This document shows, one piece after another, positions 38,025 to 47,061 of a DNA stretch of 64,000 bases (positions are counted from its first letter, which is position 1; every line of letters begins with the position of its first letter). The DNA is from Clostridium sp. TW13 (GTDB lineage: Bacteria > Bacillota > Clostridia > Clostridiales > Clostridiaceae). Location of the stretch: assembly GCF_024345225.1 (NCBI RefSeq), contig NZ_BROD01000001.1, forward strand, positions 1,994,362 to 2,058,361. Reading direction: 5' to 3'. Below the pieces are notes generated by a model. It did not search any database and had not been told where the DNA came from. It was given only the letters and a program-made list of their open reading frames with translations. Position numbers and translations under genes: made by a program.

Positions 38025-39005
38025 CTATTCATTCAGACTGCCACTATTGTAAAAATTTACAATTCTTTCATCCACCCGTCTAACAAAGCTATAGGTATAG
38101 CATTCAAAGTTCTTTTTCCAAAATCGAAGTGCTGTTGGATTTAAAGTCTCACAATCAACCCCTAAATACTTAACCCCTTCGTCTGCTAATATTTTCATAG
38201 TATACATTAGCAATTCATTTGCAACTGAGCTATTCCTACATTGTTTCTCAACGTATGTTCCACAGATATTTAGCACCTCTGGATCTTCTGAAATAAATGT
38301 TTCAGCTTCTTTACAGATTTCAATATACCCCACAGGTCTGTTACCAGCATATGCAACAAAAAACCTGCTTTTCATTCTAGCACACTTTGCTACAAACTCG
38401 TCAGCTGTAAAATGTGCTATAGGCATATATATAGGACTTGCGCTCATATGATCAGAAAGACCATTTTTTAACCCTATTAAGATACTGACTTTTTGATAGC
38501 TAATTTCTTCATATCTACATCCACTATCCATCTTCACTTCATCTACATAAGCCAAATTTTTTATTGCATCACTACAACGGATTCCAAAACCACTGAATAT
38601 CAGCGCTTCTGCTATCTCTTTATCATGAGCATATTTACATATTGCAAAGCTAAATATTCCATCTTTTATCATTACATTAGATACATTTTCAAATAACATA
38701 GAAGCTGTCTTTTTTCTACTTTTACCTGCAAATGCACTTCCAAACAACGGTGAGAATGAACCTTTTACATTTCCAAACTGCCCCTTGAATCCACCTAAAA
38801 ACACTAGATATCCAACAAGTTTTTCATCCTCAATTGCCACTAATCCATACTTACTATTAAAAATATCAATTAATAACATCCTCAATTTATCTCTGTAATC
38901 TTTAACTAACAGTTGCTGGTTGTTGGCACATTCATTTTTATATTCCTCTATTGCTAATTCAACTGCTTCATCTACATAGTTTAATTCTAATTTTCTAAAC
39001 TCCAT
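38025..39005 (-). CDS. GNAT-fold acetyltransferase, two-domain
   Basis: 326 aa. The N-terminal half (1-150) and C-terminal half (160-310) are both GNAT-like; the second has the acetyl-CoA region VEKQCRNSSVANELLMYTMK and LGVDCETLNPTALRFWKKNFE. AAGGAG site. Single gene; substrate unknown. Confidence 0.8.
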   Translation of the reverse strand: MEFRKLELNYVDEAVELAIEEYKNECANNQQLLVKDYRDKLRMLLIDIFNSKYGLVAIEDEKLVGYLVFLGGFKGQFGNVKGSFSPLFGSAFAGKSRKKTASMLFENVSNVMIKDGIFSFAICKYAHDKEIAEALIFSGFGIRCSDAIKNLAYVDEVKMDSGCRYEEISYQKVSILIGLKNGLSDHMSASPIYMPIAHFTADEFVAKCARMKSRFFVAYAGNRPVGYIEICKEAETFISEDPEVLNICGTYVEKQCRNSSVANELLMYTMKILADEGVKYLGVDCETLNPTALRFWKKNFECYTYSFVRRVDERIVNFYNSGSLNE

Positions 39006-39031
39006 TAATCGCTCCTTTTACATTTTCATGC

Positions 39032-39421
39032 TTAAACACTTATATACCAAAACACCCCAAATTTATCAATAACATTTGCGCAGCAAGCACTCCAAGGCAG
39101 TGGTCCTATTGGAAGTAAGATGTTTCCTCCTTCTATCAAAACCTCATAGGATTTTTTTACAGCTTCTTCATTTTCTAAAGAAATACTAAAATTCATTGTT
39201 GGATAATCAGTTGGGGAATACCGTTTTATATTCTCAATGCCAACACTGCTAGATGCTTCACTCAATGCTATTAAAAGTTGTCCGTCTAAGTTTATTTCAG
39301 CATGCATAAAGGTGCCATCATCATTCTTGACATTATACCCTAAAGTGGCTCCAAAAGCCCTTTGATAAAATTCTACTGCTTCAACAGTTCCTTGAATATA
39401 TGCTTGCAATCCTATTTTCAT
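39032..39421 (-). CDS. VOC family protein, PhnB-like
   Basis: 129 aa. AVEFYQRAFGATLGY, MHAEINLDGQLLIALSE and a closing WSACCANVIDKFGVFWYI are typical of PhnB/YdcT-like VOC proteins. 26 bp upstream of the GNAT gene, so perhaps one transcript. Confidence 0.85.
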   Translation of the reverse strand: MKIGLQAYIQGTVEAVEFYQRAFGATLGYNVKNDDGTFMHAEINLDGQLLIALSEASSSVGIENIKRYSPTDYPTMNFSISLENEEAVKKSYEVLIEGGNILLPIGPLPWSACCANVIDKFGVFWYISV

Positions 39422-39454
39422 AACAAATCACTCCAAAAGCTCAATTTTTTTTAT

Positions 39455-39527
39455 ATATGCATCTTGAAAAAATAAATAAGTCCATCTGCTAATCTATTTG
39501 GACTTGTTATTTATTTGTAGATATTTT
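39455..39527. repeat. Dispersed palindromic repeat family 1, full copy
   Basis: About 73 bp: GCATCT, AAAATAAATAAGTCCA, a central CTAATCTA, then TGGACTTGTTATTTATTT and AGAT. Nearly identical, in inverted orientation, to 57693-57765. Confidence 0.7.
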
Positions 39528-39611
39528 AGATTATACTACATTTCGTTACAGACAAATACATATATCATATATTTTTCCATAATATTTTATCTTAAGACAC
39601 CATCTCAACAC

Positions 39612-39658
39612 AAAAAAGCTATTATAAAATAGTACTTTAGCCTATCTTGTAATAGCTC
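39612..39658 (-). terminator. Terminator-like hairpin
   Basis: Stem AGCTATTA/TAATAGCT; the minus-strand exit is a run of six T. Lies 20 bp past the 26-aa ORF stop and may end transcription from 40328. Confidence 0.65.
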
Positions 39659-39677
39659 AATCATAACTATTCTATTA

Positions 39678-39758
39678 TTATTTACATTTTAAACATCTTC
39701 GATAATTAATAAGAACTTTTTCATTAGATTCTTTATTTTGAATATATAATATTCTCAT
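39678..39758 (-). CDS. Possible 26-aa peptide
   Basis: MRILYIQNKESNEKVLINYR then RCLKCK, preceded by AAGGAG at good spacing and followed by the terminator at 39612. Basic, with a C-terminal CxxC. It could be a genuine small protein or a remnant; no homologue known to me. Confidence 0.35.
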   Translation of the reverse strand: MRILYIQNKESNEKVLINYRRCLKCK

Positions 39759-39833
39759 CTTATGTCTCTCCTTAAAATACACAAGTATTTATGTAATAAT
39801 TATCGTTTATACTAATTATCCTAAAATTAAAAC

Positions 39834-40328
39834 TTATTGTATAACATCCTCTAGAAGGCCAATTTTTTTTACACACGAAATATACTCTGCAACACAAAAA
39901 TAATTTCGAATATCCTTTTCATCTAATCCTCGGAATGCATATAATTCATCCCAAAGCAGACTACTACCTTCAACACAGAAGAATCCTGATTTTAGCTCAA
40001 TTCCAACGAAGATATTATTTCCTTTAAAAATCTCATCTTGATTTTCATAAAGAAATTTCCCATTATCTTTATTTTCTATAACAAATGTAAATACTGATGT
40101 CTCTACTCCCATAGGCAACTTATCTGCAAGTGACTTGTTGTATAGTAGATTATCAATTACTACCTGCTTTGCATTATCATCATTAAGTTCCTTTAAAATG
40201 TACTTATTTTTTAAATATTCCACAACTTCTATGCCAGACTTCCGATTTGGAAGTAATTTGTCTTTGTATTCCCTCCATACATCTTTCCACCTCTCAACCA
40301 TTTCTAGAGTTGGTTGTTGCATTAACAT
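39834..40328 (-). CDS. Protein of unknown function
   Basis: 164 aa from ATG 40328 (GGAGGTG upstream). N-terminal MQQPTLEMVERWKDVWREYK, then a mixed alpha/beta body (VETSVFTFVIENKDNGKFLY, FVGIELKSGFFCVEGS). Not recognised, though the style resembles small clostridial accessory proteins. Soluble. Confidence 0.65.
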   Translation of the reverse strand: MLMQQPTLEMVERWKDVWREYKDKLLPNRKSGIEVVEYLKNKYILKELNDDNAKQVVIDNLLYNKSLADKLPMGVETSVFTFVIENKDNGKFLYENQDEIFKGNNIFVGIELKSGFFCVEGSSLLWDELYAFRGLDEKDIRNYFCVAEYISCVKKIGLLEDVIQ

Positions 40329-40425
40329 ATGTATCACCTCCACAAATTAATAATTTATCCCTTAATCCTATTTAAATTTCAATTCATTCCAAAGATCACG
40401 TGACGTTATTGGGAGTATAAATTTA

Positions 40426-41079
40426 TCAGCTTTTGTATATTTTATTTTTAATTCGAAGACTGGCTTCAATATGCATTATCCAATGTCGTGAAAATGGCAT
40501 TTGAATTAATCCCTGAATATTTTTATCACACCAATAATCAATTAACCAAATAGCATCATTACTAACTACATCCAATGACTTAAGTAGTTCCTTATCTTGT
40601 TCAGTCATTTTTATTTTTATATTATCATATGAAAGTTCTTTTAATAATTGTGTTGTCGAAACATCAACATCATTAATATATTTATATAGTTCATCCAAAT
40701 TTAGTTTTGATGAAAATATTGCAATTTCTTGTTTTATCAGTTCATTACCAGTCGATATAATAGGTGATTTCATTCTTTCACAATAGTTATCTTTTAAAAA
40801 TATTTGATCTCTTTTTTTAATCAAAGAATTAGATACTATATCTTCTATTCTAAAAATATGGTACAACGAATAGGCAATTGTTTTATTATGATATCCTTTC
40901 GCATTTATAAAAGGTATTTCATTAAAATCTTCTCTGTTCAACAATTCTTTGAATCCTATTATTTGTTCCATTAATTCTTTTCTTAACTCTAACAGTATGT
41001 CAATACCCTCATAGAAAGTAGATTTTTTCTTTATATTTATATTCATTTTTTTGTTTAAATCTGACCATTCAGTATTCAT
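40426..41079 (-). CDS. DinB-like helical-bundle protein
   Basis: 217 aa, GGAGG site. Four-helix pattern with candidate metal ligands in AYSLYHIFRIED and in MPFSRHWIMHIEASLRI, as in DinB/YfiT-type proteins (often thiol-dependent metalloenzymes). Assignment by pattern; activity unknown. Confidence 0.6.
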   Translation of the reverse strand: MNTEWSDLNKKMNINIKKKSTFYEGIDILLELRKELMEQIIGFKELLNREDFNEIPFINAKGYHNKTIAYSLYHIFRIEDIVSNSLIKKRDQIFLKDNYCERMKSPIISTGNELIKQEIAIFSSKLNLDELYKYINDVDVSTTQLLKELSYDNIKIKMTEQDKELLKSLDVVSNDAIWLIDYWCDKNIQGLIQMPFSRHWIMHIEASLRIKNKIYKS

Positions 41080-41131
41080 AAAATTTCCTCCAAAAATTAT
41101 TATGTCAATCTGTTTCTATGAATTCTTAAAT

Positions 41132-41193
41132 AATTTCTCCATGTACCCAAACCCTACCACCATCTGGACACCTTACATCGAGCTGTGGAGAAC
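41132..41193 (-). pseudogene. 62-bp fragment of a TIGR04076-type gene
   Basis: 59 of 62 bases match 45476-45537, the 3' part of the intact TIGR04076 gene (codes for the CPDGGRVW..HGE end). Nothing else of that gene remains here. Confidence 0.8.
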
Positions 41194-41276
41194 ATATACC
41201 TCATTAATAAAAAATAATTTACTATAATTTTTTACTTTATTAAATTGGAATTTGTATGGTTATTTATAAGATAAAT

Positions 41277-41843
41277 TCACATATGTTTAGGCGAATTTAT
41301 TAAGTTCCATATTTCCTCCAATAATTGATATCTCCAATTATCCTGTAAATTAAGATTGTTATCAATAAGTGGATAATAGCATGCCTTATGCACCTTGCTT
41401 CCTGATTGTCTTATGCTATTTTTGTATACATAAAAATCATCATCCAATTGTTTTTCAGGTGTATGTGGTCCAAGGCCATTACACAATACTAATTGCTGTA
41501 TTTCACTAATTTTACTTTGATTTTCTACATATTCTTTACTTGGATGAATATTCCCAGACATATAATCAATATGGGGTCTTACCGTTTCTTTTTTTGATAC
41601 TCTTTTTTTAATAATTTCTTTAGATGCTTCAATCCTAACCGATTCTGTTATTCGAAATAAACTTAAACAAATATTATCATAAACAATACCCAATTCTTTG
41701 TTATTAACTATTTTGTATTGATACCAAGAAATATCTGATAAATTTTCTTTTCCATGATGAATTTTTTCATCCAATACTAAATTAACTCCATTCTTTAGTA
41801 TTATTTCACTTGGTAATTTATTTAAAATACTATTTTGATCCAT
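41277..41843 (-). CDS. Protein of unknown function
   Basis: 188 aa, AAAGGA site. Soluble, charged; a conserved-looking stretch CNGLGPHTPEKQLDDDFYVYK and a C-terminal WRYQLLEEIWNLI. Not recognised. Lies in the accessory tract. Confidence 0.6.
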   Translation of the reverse strand: MDQNSILNKLPSEIILKNGVNLVLDEKIHHGKENLSDISWYQYKIVNNKELGIVYDNICLSLFRITESVRIEASKEIIKKRVSKKETVRPHIDYMSGNIHPSKEYVENQSKISEIQQLVLCNGLGPHTPEKQLDDDFYVYKNSIRQSGSKVHKACYYPLIDNNLNLQDNWRYQLLEEIWNLINSPKHM

Positions 41844-41905
41844 CGCTGATTCCTTTCCAGAAATTTTAATTTGTATTACTTATCGAAATTATACCATCAC
41901 ACCCA

Positions 41906-42235
41906 TTAGGGTATTTTTACTTGTTCCAATTCTAATGGTTCAAGCGATAATATTTCTTTACCTAATGACCTTGCATATTCGATTTCATTTCTTGTACTAT
42001 TACCAATGTAACCATTAACATTGACTACATAAATAGCATCACTTATATCTATTTTTCTGCGATGGATTTTGCCTAATAATTCAGTGTCAAGACATTCATA
42101 TTTTTCTCCATCCATATTATAGACACATTGAATTACTGCATATCCATCTTTTAATTCTAATTCCTCTGAAATTCTCATCATTTCTCTTGAAAATCTCATA
42201 CTTCCACATATTGTAATTACTTTAATGTAATTCAT
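41906..42235 (-). CDS. Nucleoside 2-deoxyribosyltransferase-like / DUF4406 protein
   Basis: 109 aa. ITICGSMRFSREMM at the start, HRRKIDISDAIYVVNVNGYIG and STRNEIEYARSLGKEI match the compact deoxyribosyltransferase-like fold (Glu in NEIEYA as candidate nucleophile). Might act on nucleotides or be a sensor. AGAGG site. Confidence 0.78.
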   Translation of the reverse strand: MNYIKVITICGSMRFSREMMRISEELELKDGYAVIQCVYNMDGEKYECLDTELLGKIHRRKIDISDAIYVVNVNGYIGNSTRNEIEYARSLGKEILSLEPLELEQVKIP

Positions 42236-42406
42236 AGTAATACCTCTTTTCTAAATCTAATCTATAATCTTTGTTTTTTAATAACATTATTCATTTCTAC
42301 CATCTCTATAAATTCTGATTTATACATTTCGTTGTTTATAAATTTTCTTCATAAATTGATATTAAACAACTCAATAAATTACTATTTATCTAACACTTCT
42401 TATCTT

Positions 42407-42470
42407 TTAAAGCCTCAACTCGTATAATGCCATTGCTTTTCCATTATCAAATTCAATTACTTTAACTATC
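42407..42470 (-). pseudogene. C-terminal remnant of a GNAT acetyltransferase
   Basis: Reads IVKVIEFDNGKAMALYELRL then stop, the characteristic end of a clostridial GNAT family, directly abutting the IS605 right end. Its N-terminal part is on the other side of the element (44074-44222). Confidence 0.7.
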
Positions 42471-42590
42471 GTGAACTACCCCCACTTATAGAAGTGGGAG
42501 CTTCGTGGTCAATACTACTACTGTAGCAAGTTTACCCACCCTCCAAAGGTCGCACCTACCTCGCTATAATACCAAAATTATGTAGCTAAT
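42471..42590 (-). ncRNA. Putative reRNA (omega RNA) and right end of the IS605 element
   Basis: Downstream of and overlapping the tnpB 3' end. Hairpin CCCACTT/AAGTGGG (42481-42498) followed on the minus strand by GGGGGTAGTTCAC at the element end. In TnpB systems this RNA extends past the end so that the first bases of flanking DNA (here GATAGTTAAAGTAATT) act as guide. Exact ends are inferred. Confidence 0.65.
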
Positions 42591-43663
42591 TTCAGTAAGT
42601 TTTTACTAGCATTTATATCTCTATCATGATGTGTTCCACAATTAGGACATATCCATTCTCTAAGTTTTAGATTTTTTACTTCTGGATTCTTATATCCACA
42701 TTCTGAACATAGCTGACTACTTGCATAATTGGATGGTGCTATTATTATTTTTCTTCCATACCATTTAGCTTTATATTCAAGCATTGTTCTAAACTCAAAC
42801 CAACTAACTTCACTTATAGCTTTAGCTAGCTTATGATTCTTTTGCATATTCTTAACTTTTAAGTCCTCAATAACTATAGATTGGTTTTCTCTAATTAACT
42901 TTATTGATAACTTGTGTAAAAAATCTCGCCTTTGATTTGCTATCCTCTCATGTAACTTAGCTACTTTTACTCTTGCATTTCTTCTGTTGTTACTTCCTTT
43001 TTGTTTTCTTGATAGGTCTCTTTGTAATTTGATTAATCTTTTTTCAGACTTCCTAAGATGTTTTGGATTTGGTTCTCTATATCCATCTGAGCATATTGCA
43101 AACTCCTTCAAGCCCATATCTACACCTATTTTTTTATCTGTTTTAGGCAATTGAATATTTTCTGTATCAACTAATATAGATATATAATATTTACCGCTAG
43201 GCACTTGTGACATAGTACAAGATTTAATTATTCCTATAAATTCTCTATGTTGCTCCAGCTTAATCATAGATTTTAATTTAGGTACTTTTATATGATTATT
43301 TTCAATATATATTGTTCCATTTTGATTATTGGTAGTATAACTATTAGCATTATTTTTCTTCTTGAACTTAGGAAAGCCAACAGACTTATCTCTAAAAAAA
43401 TTTTTGTATGCCTTATCTAAATTCATTTGTGCATTTGCTAAAGCAAGGCTATCAGCTTCTTTGAGCCAAAAAAATTCCTTTTTATATTGTGCTGGTGTGG
43501 GATATTTTATTGCTTTAATATCTAAATCTTTATTTTCATCATAAAACTTAATTCTATCTGCTAACATTCTATTATATACAAATCTAGTACATCCAAACGT
43601 TTTTGCTAGATAGATTCTTTGTTCTTTATTTGGGTAAAGTCTATATTTATAAGCTTTAAGCAT
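42578..43663 (-). CDS. tnpB: RNA-guided endonuclease TnpB
   Basis: 361 aa from ATG 43663 (GAGGTG 7 nt upstream). N-terminal HTH-like [13 protein letters not shown], RuvC motifs with Asp in GVDMGLKEF, Glu in [10 protein letters not shown], Asp in DRDINASKN; zinc finger CSECG...CPNCG. All catalytic residues are present and the length is normal, so it looks active. Confidence 0.93.
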   Translation of the reverse strand: MLKAYKYRLYPNKEQRIYLAKTFGCTRFVYNRMLADRIKFYDENKDLDIKAIKYPTPAQYKKEFFWLKEADSLALANAQMNLDKAYKNFFRDKSVGFPKFKKKNNANSYTTNNQNGTIYIENNHIKVPKLKSMIKLEQHREFIGIIKSCTMSQVPSGKYYISILVDTENIQLPKTDKKIGVDMGLKEFAICSDGYREPNPKHLRKSEKRLIKLQRDLSRKQKGSNNRRNARVKVAKLHERIANQRRDFLHKLSIKLIRENQSIVIEDLKVKNMQKNHKLAKAISEVSWFEFRTMLEYKAKWYGRKIIIAPSNYASSQLCSECGYKNPEVKNLKLREWICPNCGTHHDRDINASKNLLKLAT

Positions 43664-43674
43664 TTCCCCACACC

Positions 43675-44073
43675 TCATTTCATCCCTTGATTTTCTATAT
43701 ATTTTCTAACTATATCTATAGGAACACCACCAGTTGTTATAAGGCAATAGCTCCTTGACCAAAAGTATTCTTTCCATAGTTGTTTTTTTACTATAGGGTA
43801 TTCTTTTTTTATCAATCTACTACTAGCACTTTTATAAGCATTGATGAACTTTGATATATCTGTATTAGGTGAACCTCTAAATAATAGGTGTACATGATCT
43901 TTATCATGATTCCATTCATCTAAAGTAATATTATATTTAGGGCATATATACTCAAATATTTCTTTTAATCTACTTGATATATTGTTATCTATAACTTTTC
44001 GCCTATATTTTATAACCAATACCAAATGATAATTCAACAAGAACACTGAATGATTATTACTATCTAATTCCAT
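43675..44073 (-). CDS. tnpA: IS200/IS605 transposase TnpA (Y1 HUH)
   Basis: 132 aa. HUH motif in DHVHLLF, catalytic Tyr in RKYIENQG, substrate region [14 protein letters not shown]. Complete. No Shine-Dalgarno before the ATG; instead the broken GNAT frame runs across it and stops 10 nt later, so expression may depend on that fragment. Confidence 0.92.
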   Translation of the reverse strand: MELDSNNHSVFLLNYHLVLVIKYRRKVIDNNISSRLKEIFEYICPKYNITLDEWNHDKDHVHLLFRGSPNTDISKFINAYKSASSRLIKKEYPIVKKQLWKEYFWSRSYCLITTGGVPIDIVRKYIENQGMK

Positions 44074-44222
44074 GGTTGAGCTTCATCGGTAATTAATTGA
44101 TTAGCAGTAAGCCACTCATCTAACCAAACACGTAATCCTTTGTTTCTTCCCCATTCAGCAACTTCTCTCATAATTTCTATGGCCTTGTCTACTTCATTAT
44201 TGCGTATTTCTAAATCACACAC
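44074..44222 (-). pseudogene. N-terminal remnant of a GNAT acetyltransferase
   Basis: GTG start with GGGGG upstream; about 50 codons ([38 protein letters not shown]) then loss of homology at the tnpA start. Together with 42407-42470 it is one acetyltransferase gene of the expected 150-160 aa with about 85 codons of the middle missing. Confidence 0.75.
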
Positions 44223-44265
44223 TTAAATGCCCCCGTACACTACTATTTTGTCTTCAAACTATTAA

Positions 44266-44589
44266 TCAATTTTCTGATTTATCTTCTGATTTTAATATTC
44301 TCAATTTTAAGTAAGTTTCTTTTCCTGCTCTCCAATTTTGCAAGTTAATTAGTCTTTCACCATTATCACCATGTTCAGCATTATTATAGGCATTTTTTAA
44401 TTTATCACAGGGTAAATTAGAACAATTACCACAATGATTATACCCATTACTGATTGAACATTTTGCGATTGAGCATTCTCCCCAAAATGGTTTACCTTGG
44501 CACGCTTGGCATCCAGGACAATTTGTTTTATCTTTCCATTCACATACACCACAGTATGTACCACACATTCCAATCATTTTATTATCCAT
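44266..44589 (-). CDS. DUF3795 cysteine-rich protein
   Basis: 107 aa, 11 cysteines in CxxC-like spacing (MCGTYCGVCEW, NCPGCQACQG, CSIAKC, HCGNCSNLPC), matching DUF3795. Likely binds zinc or an Fe-S cluster. Weak Shine-Dalgarno. A decayed copy of its 3' end lies at 52786-52838. Confidence 0.85.
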   Translation of the reverse strand: MDNKMIGMCGTYCGVCEWKDKTNCPGCQACQGKPFWGECSIAKCSISNGYNHCGNCSNLPCDKLKNAYNNAEHGDNGERLINLQNWRAGKETYLKLRILKSEDKSEN

Positions 44590-44634
44590 ATAATATCTTT
44601 AATGAGAAGGTATATTATAAGTACCCTACTCTCA

Positions 44635-45396
44635 TTAATCCTCTCTCCTTCCTTTTCTATAATAATAAGTTATTAATTTAATTATTTTTTCCACTGATCT
44701 ATCTATTTCATTCCCTTCCCATCCTAAACTCCAGCCATTTTCATTAAGTACATCTGTAACTACATAAATAGCTGAAGCAAAACATTTTCTATATTTAGCT
44801 ATTGTAAAAAGGCCAACTCCCTCCATTTCTACGCATAAAGCACCCTTACTTCTATAATCTAACACTTGTCCCCATGTTTCTCTGTACCCTGCATCAGTTG
44901 TCCAGTGCTTTCCTCTCCTAACATCAATAGAGTTATTCTTCATTAAGTCATATAGCTCATCTGTTAATGCTTTAGATGTTTCTATAAAATCATAGTCAAA
45001 CCCATAAAGTCTTGCAATTGCAGTATCATTATATGCACCATCTGTAATAAGGCACTGTCCTACATTCATATCAGATTGTAAGCCACCAGCAAAACCAATG
45101 TGTATTAATTCTTTCACACCACCAGCAATTAAATCCTCTGCTTGTATTGCAATTCCTGGTGAACACATCTGACTTTTGATAAATCCTACATCTGTATTAT
45201 CATTAAATACATATAACTTACCACCTAAAGGATACTTATAAGTTCCACATTTTTTCGCAACCATTGCATCATAAATACTGTCTGCTAATAAAAATACTCT
45301 TTTAGGAATCTTAATATTATCTAAATCAAATCCAGCATTTTTCATCTCAATACATACTAAGTCTTTTGGTTCCGTCATTACATAATTTCTATCCAT
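44635..45396 (-). CDS. Nucleoside phosphorylase family protein (PNP/UDP superfamily)
   Basis: 253 aa. ELIHIGFAGGLQSDMNVGQCLI is the phosphorylase family block; VEMEGVGLFTIAKY is the nucleoside-binding MEG motif with catalytic Glu; SAIYVVTDVL precedes the final helix. Substrate not determined. The ATG at 45396 or 45399 may be the start (AGGTG upstream). Confidence 0.85.
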   Translation of the reverse strand: MDRNYVMTEPKDLVCIEMKNAGFDLDNIKIPKRVFLLADSIYDAMVAKKCGTYKYPLGGKLYVFNDNTDVGFIKSQMCSPGIAIQAEDLIAGGVKELIHIGFAGGLQSDMNVGQCLITDGAYNDTAIARLYGFDYDFIETSKALTDELYDLMKNNSIDVRRGKHWTTDAGYRETWGQVLDYRSKGALCVEMEGVGLFTIAKYRKCFASAIYVVTDVLNENGWSLGWEGNEIDRSVEKIIKLITYYYRKGRRED

Positions 45397-45463
45397 CATA
45401 TCACCTATATACATTATCCTAAACTTTTTTCATTATTATAAATTCTCATCATTCATTTATAAT

Positions 45464-45715
45464 TTATTCTTCACTAATTTCTCCATGTATCCAAACCCTA
45501 CCACCATCTGGACACTTTACATCGAACTGTGGAGAACGAATATCTCCATAATCCAAGCTTGCACCATTTTTCAATGCATATACTAATGGATACATACAAT
45601 TCCATAGTTCATGACAAATTGGTGGGCATAAATCATCTACAATATAACTATCACCCTTTTTACAATACCCACACCTACACTTACTCTCTACTACTGTCAA
45701 CTTAACCTTAGCCAC
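45464..45715 (-). CDS. TIGR04076 family protein
   Basis: 83 aa, GTG start with GGAGGAG. Pattern KVKLTVVESKC..GYCKKGDSY, CPPICHELW and PDGGRVWIHGE is diagnostic. Cys-rich, probably metal-binding; function unknown. A fragment copy is at 41132. Confidence 0.87.
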   Translation of the reverse strand: MAKVKLTVVESKCRCGYCKKGDSYIVDDLCPPICHELWNCMYPLVYALKNGASLDYGDIRSPQFDVKCPDGGRVWIHGEISEE

Positions 45716-45876
45716 AGCTATTCTCCTCCATAAATTGCTACTTTATCTAACCTTAAAAGTATTATTTTCTCTTATTATAACATATTTTGTCAATTCATTA
45801 TTGCTTATAATATAATATTTCAACTTGTAAAAGTAATCTTCATCACAATATCTTTGTTAAATCCACCATTTATTTT

Positions 45877-46626
45877 TTAATATTCACAATCATATTTGCA
45901 TCTATTATCTTTTGATTTTCCAACTACAATATAGACATATATAAATGTAAGTACTATCACTAAAATTCTAAATCCTATTCCAATAATTCCACCCTCAGGA
46001 CCATACAAACCTCCCATTAAGTTAGTATTATTTGAAGTAATACTTTGAGAAATCATACCTGAAAAATTAAGTCCACTTACAGGAAATCCAAATATAGGTC
46101 CTTGAAAAAAGTTCCATGAAAAGTGTAGTGCAATAGGAAAAAATAAATTTTTCATTTCTAAATAAGCAATTGCATACATAACTCCACCTAAGCTATTACT
46201 AATTATTGAAATAACTGTTGCATGAGGATTTCCTGCATGAGCCATACCAAAAATAACTGCACTAGCTAACACTGATATATACTTCTTTTTTGTAAGAATC
46301 ATTAATCCATTTAGCATTAATCCCCTACAAGCAAGCTCCTCAAGTGCAGCCATTATCAAAATTTGACTTAAAGTCACAATACTTAATCTTCCTATATTCA
46401 CAGCAGTGACACTAATAAATGATAATCCTCTTTCCACAAAAAATATCCCCAACATAGCTATAAAGCCAATAATTATGCCTGAAATTATGTCTACCCATGA
46501 GTTTTTTCTCCATTTAATTCCTATCTCATTCTTAGCCTTAACCCCTCTTTTCTTCCATGAAAATATACTAAATAATACAAAAGTTATCATAAGTATATTT
46601 GCTACCATACTAATTAAATTTGCCAT
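45877..46626 (-). CDS. CPBP-family intramembrane glutamic protease (CAAX/Abi type)
   Basis: 249 aa from ATG 46626. About seven or eight membrane helices; motif 1 EELACRG (EExxxR type, with Cys-Arg), motif 2 FGMAHAGNP, motif 3 HFSWNFFQG. Possible roles are CAAX-like processing or bacteriocin self-protection. Preceded by a small overlapping ORF. Confidence 0.86.
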   Translation of the reverse strand: MANLISMVANILMITFVLFSIFSWKKRGVKAKNEIGIKWRKNSWVDIISGIIIGFIAMLGIFFVERGLSFISVTAVNIGRLSIVTLSQILIMAALEELACRGLMLNGLMILTKKKYISVLASAVIFGMAHAGNPHATVISIISNSLGGVMYAIAYLEMKNLFFPIALHFSWNFFQGPIFGFPVSGLNFSGMISQSITSNNTNLMGGLYGPEGGIIGIGFRILVIVLTFIYVYIVVGKSKDNRCKYDCEY

Positions 46627-46696
46627 AAGAATCCTCTCCCTCAATAATCTTTAACTTTCTATAATATAATTCATTATTCTTAGATTTTTTCATCAT
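46610..46696 (-). CDS. Possible 28-aa leader peptide overlapping the CPBP gene
   Basis: MMKKSKNNELYYRKLKIIEG then EDSYGKFN, with AAGGAG at proper spacing; its stop lies 16 bp inside the CPBP frame, so translation could be coupled. Might be a real leader or chance. Confidence 0.3.
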   Translation of the reverse strand: MMKKSKNNELYYRKLKIIEGEDSYGKFN

Positions 46697-46952
46697 AGGA
46701 ATGCTCCTTATTTCCTACAAATCCATCTTACAATAAATGTAACTACAATTCTAGTGACGTTTGTTTAAATATCCCATTACTTTAGTCATAAAAATAGAAA
46801 CGTTCTAAAATTACAATGGAACCTCATTTACTTATGGTACGCTTCTACATTCCTACTTAAAATGAGATCTTTCCATCTTATGTTCATTTTTTGTCCACCT
46901 TTTACTCCTCAACACAAATACTTTACATACAACTTACATCCATTCAGCACAC

Positions 46953-46992
46953 AAAAAAACAGACTACATCATTAGCTAGCCTGTTTTTCATT
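46953..46992 (-). terminator. Terminator downstream of the 48-aa gene
   Basis: AAAAACAG/CTGTTTTT stem with inner CTA/TAG, minus-strand exit of seven T. Confidence 0.72.
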
Positions 46993-47002
46993 AATTATTA
47001 TT

Positions 47003-47033
47003 GGGCTATGTTTCAAATAATGTTGAAAATATA
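47003..47033. repeat. Dispersed palindromic repeat family 2, copy 1
   Basis: GGGCTATGTTTCAA, short centre, then TTGAAAATATA; preceded by TTATTATT. Closely matches 50473-50505 including that flank. Confidence 0.55.
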
Positions 47034-47061
47034 TAAATTTTTATCAACATGCCTAAGTACA

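Larger units (their letters stand above)
39422..39833. other. Intergenic region with repeat, terminator and a small ORF
   Basis: 412 bp. Contains a full copy of palindromic repeat family 1 (39455-39527), a terminator-like hairpin (39612-39658) and a possible 26-aa ORF (39678-39758). Confidence 0.6.
42471..44073 (-). mobile_element. IS200/IS605-family element, left end apparently missing
   Basis: Carries tnpA and tnpB in tandem (ATGA overlap) and a right end with a subterminal hairpin. The right boundary is set where GNAT coding resumes (42470/42471). On the left, GNAT coding runs to within a few bases of the tnpA ATG, leaving no room for the usual left-end hairpin, so the left boundary is a deletion junction rather than a true end. 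Confidence 0.8.
46697..47061. other. Intergenic region
   Basis: 365 bp. Holds a terminator at 46953-46992 and a copy of palindromic repeat family 2 (47003-47033). No gene seen in 46700-46950. Confidence 0.5.
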
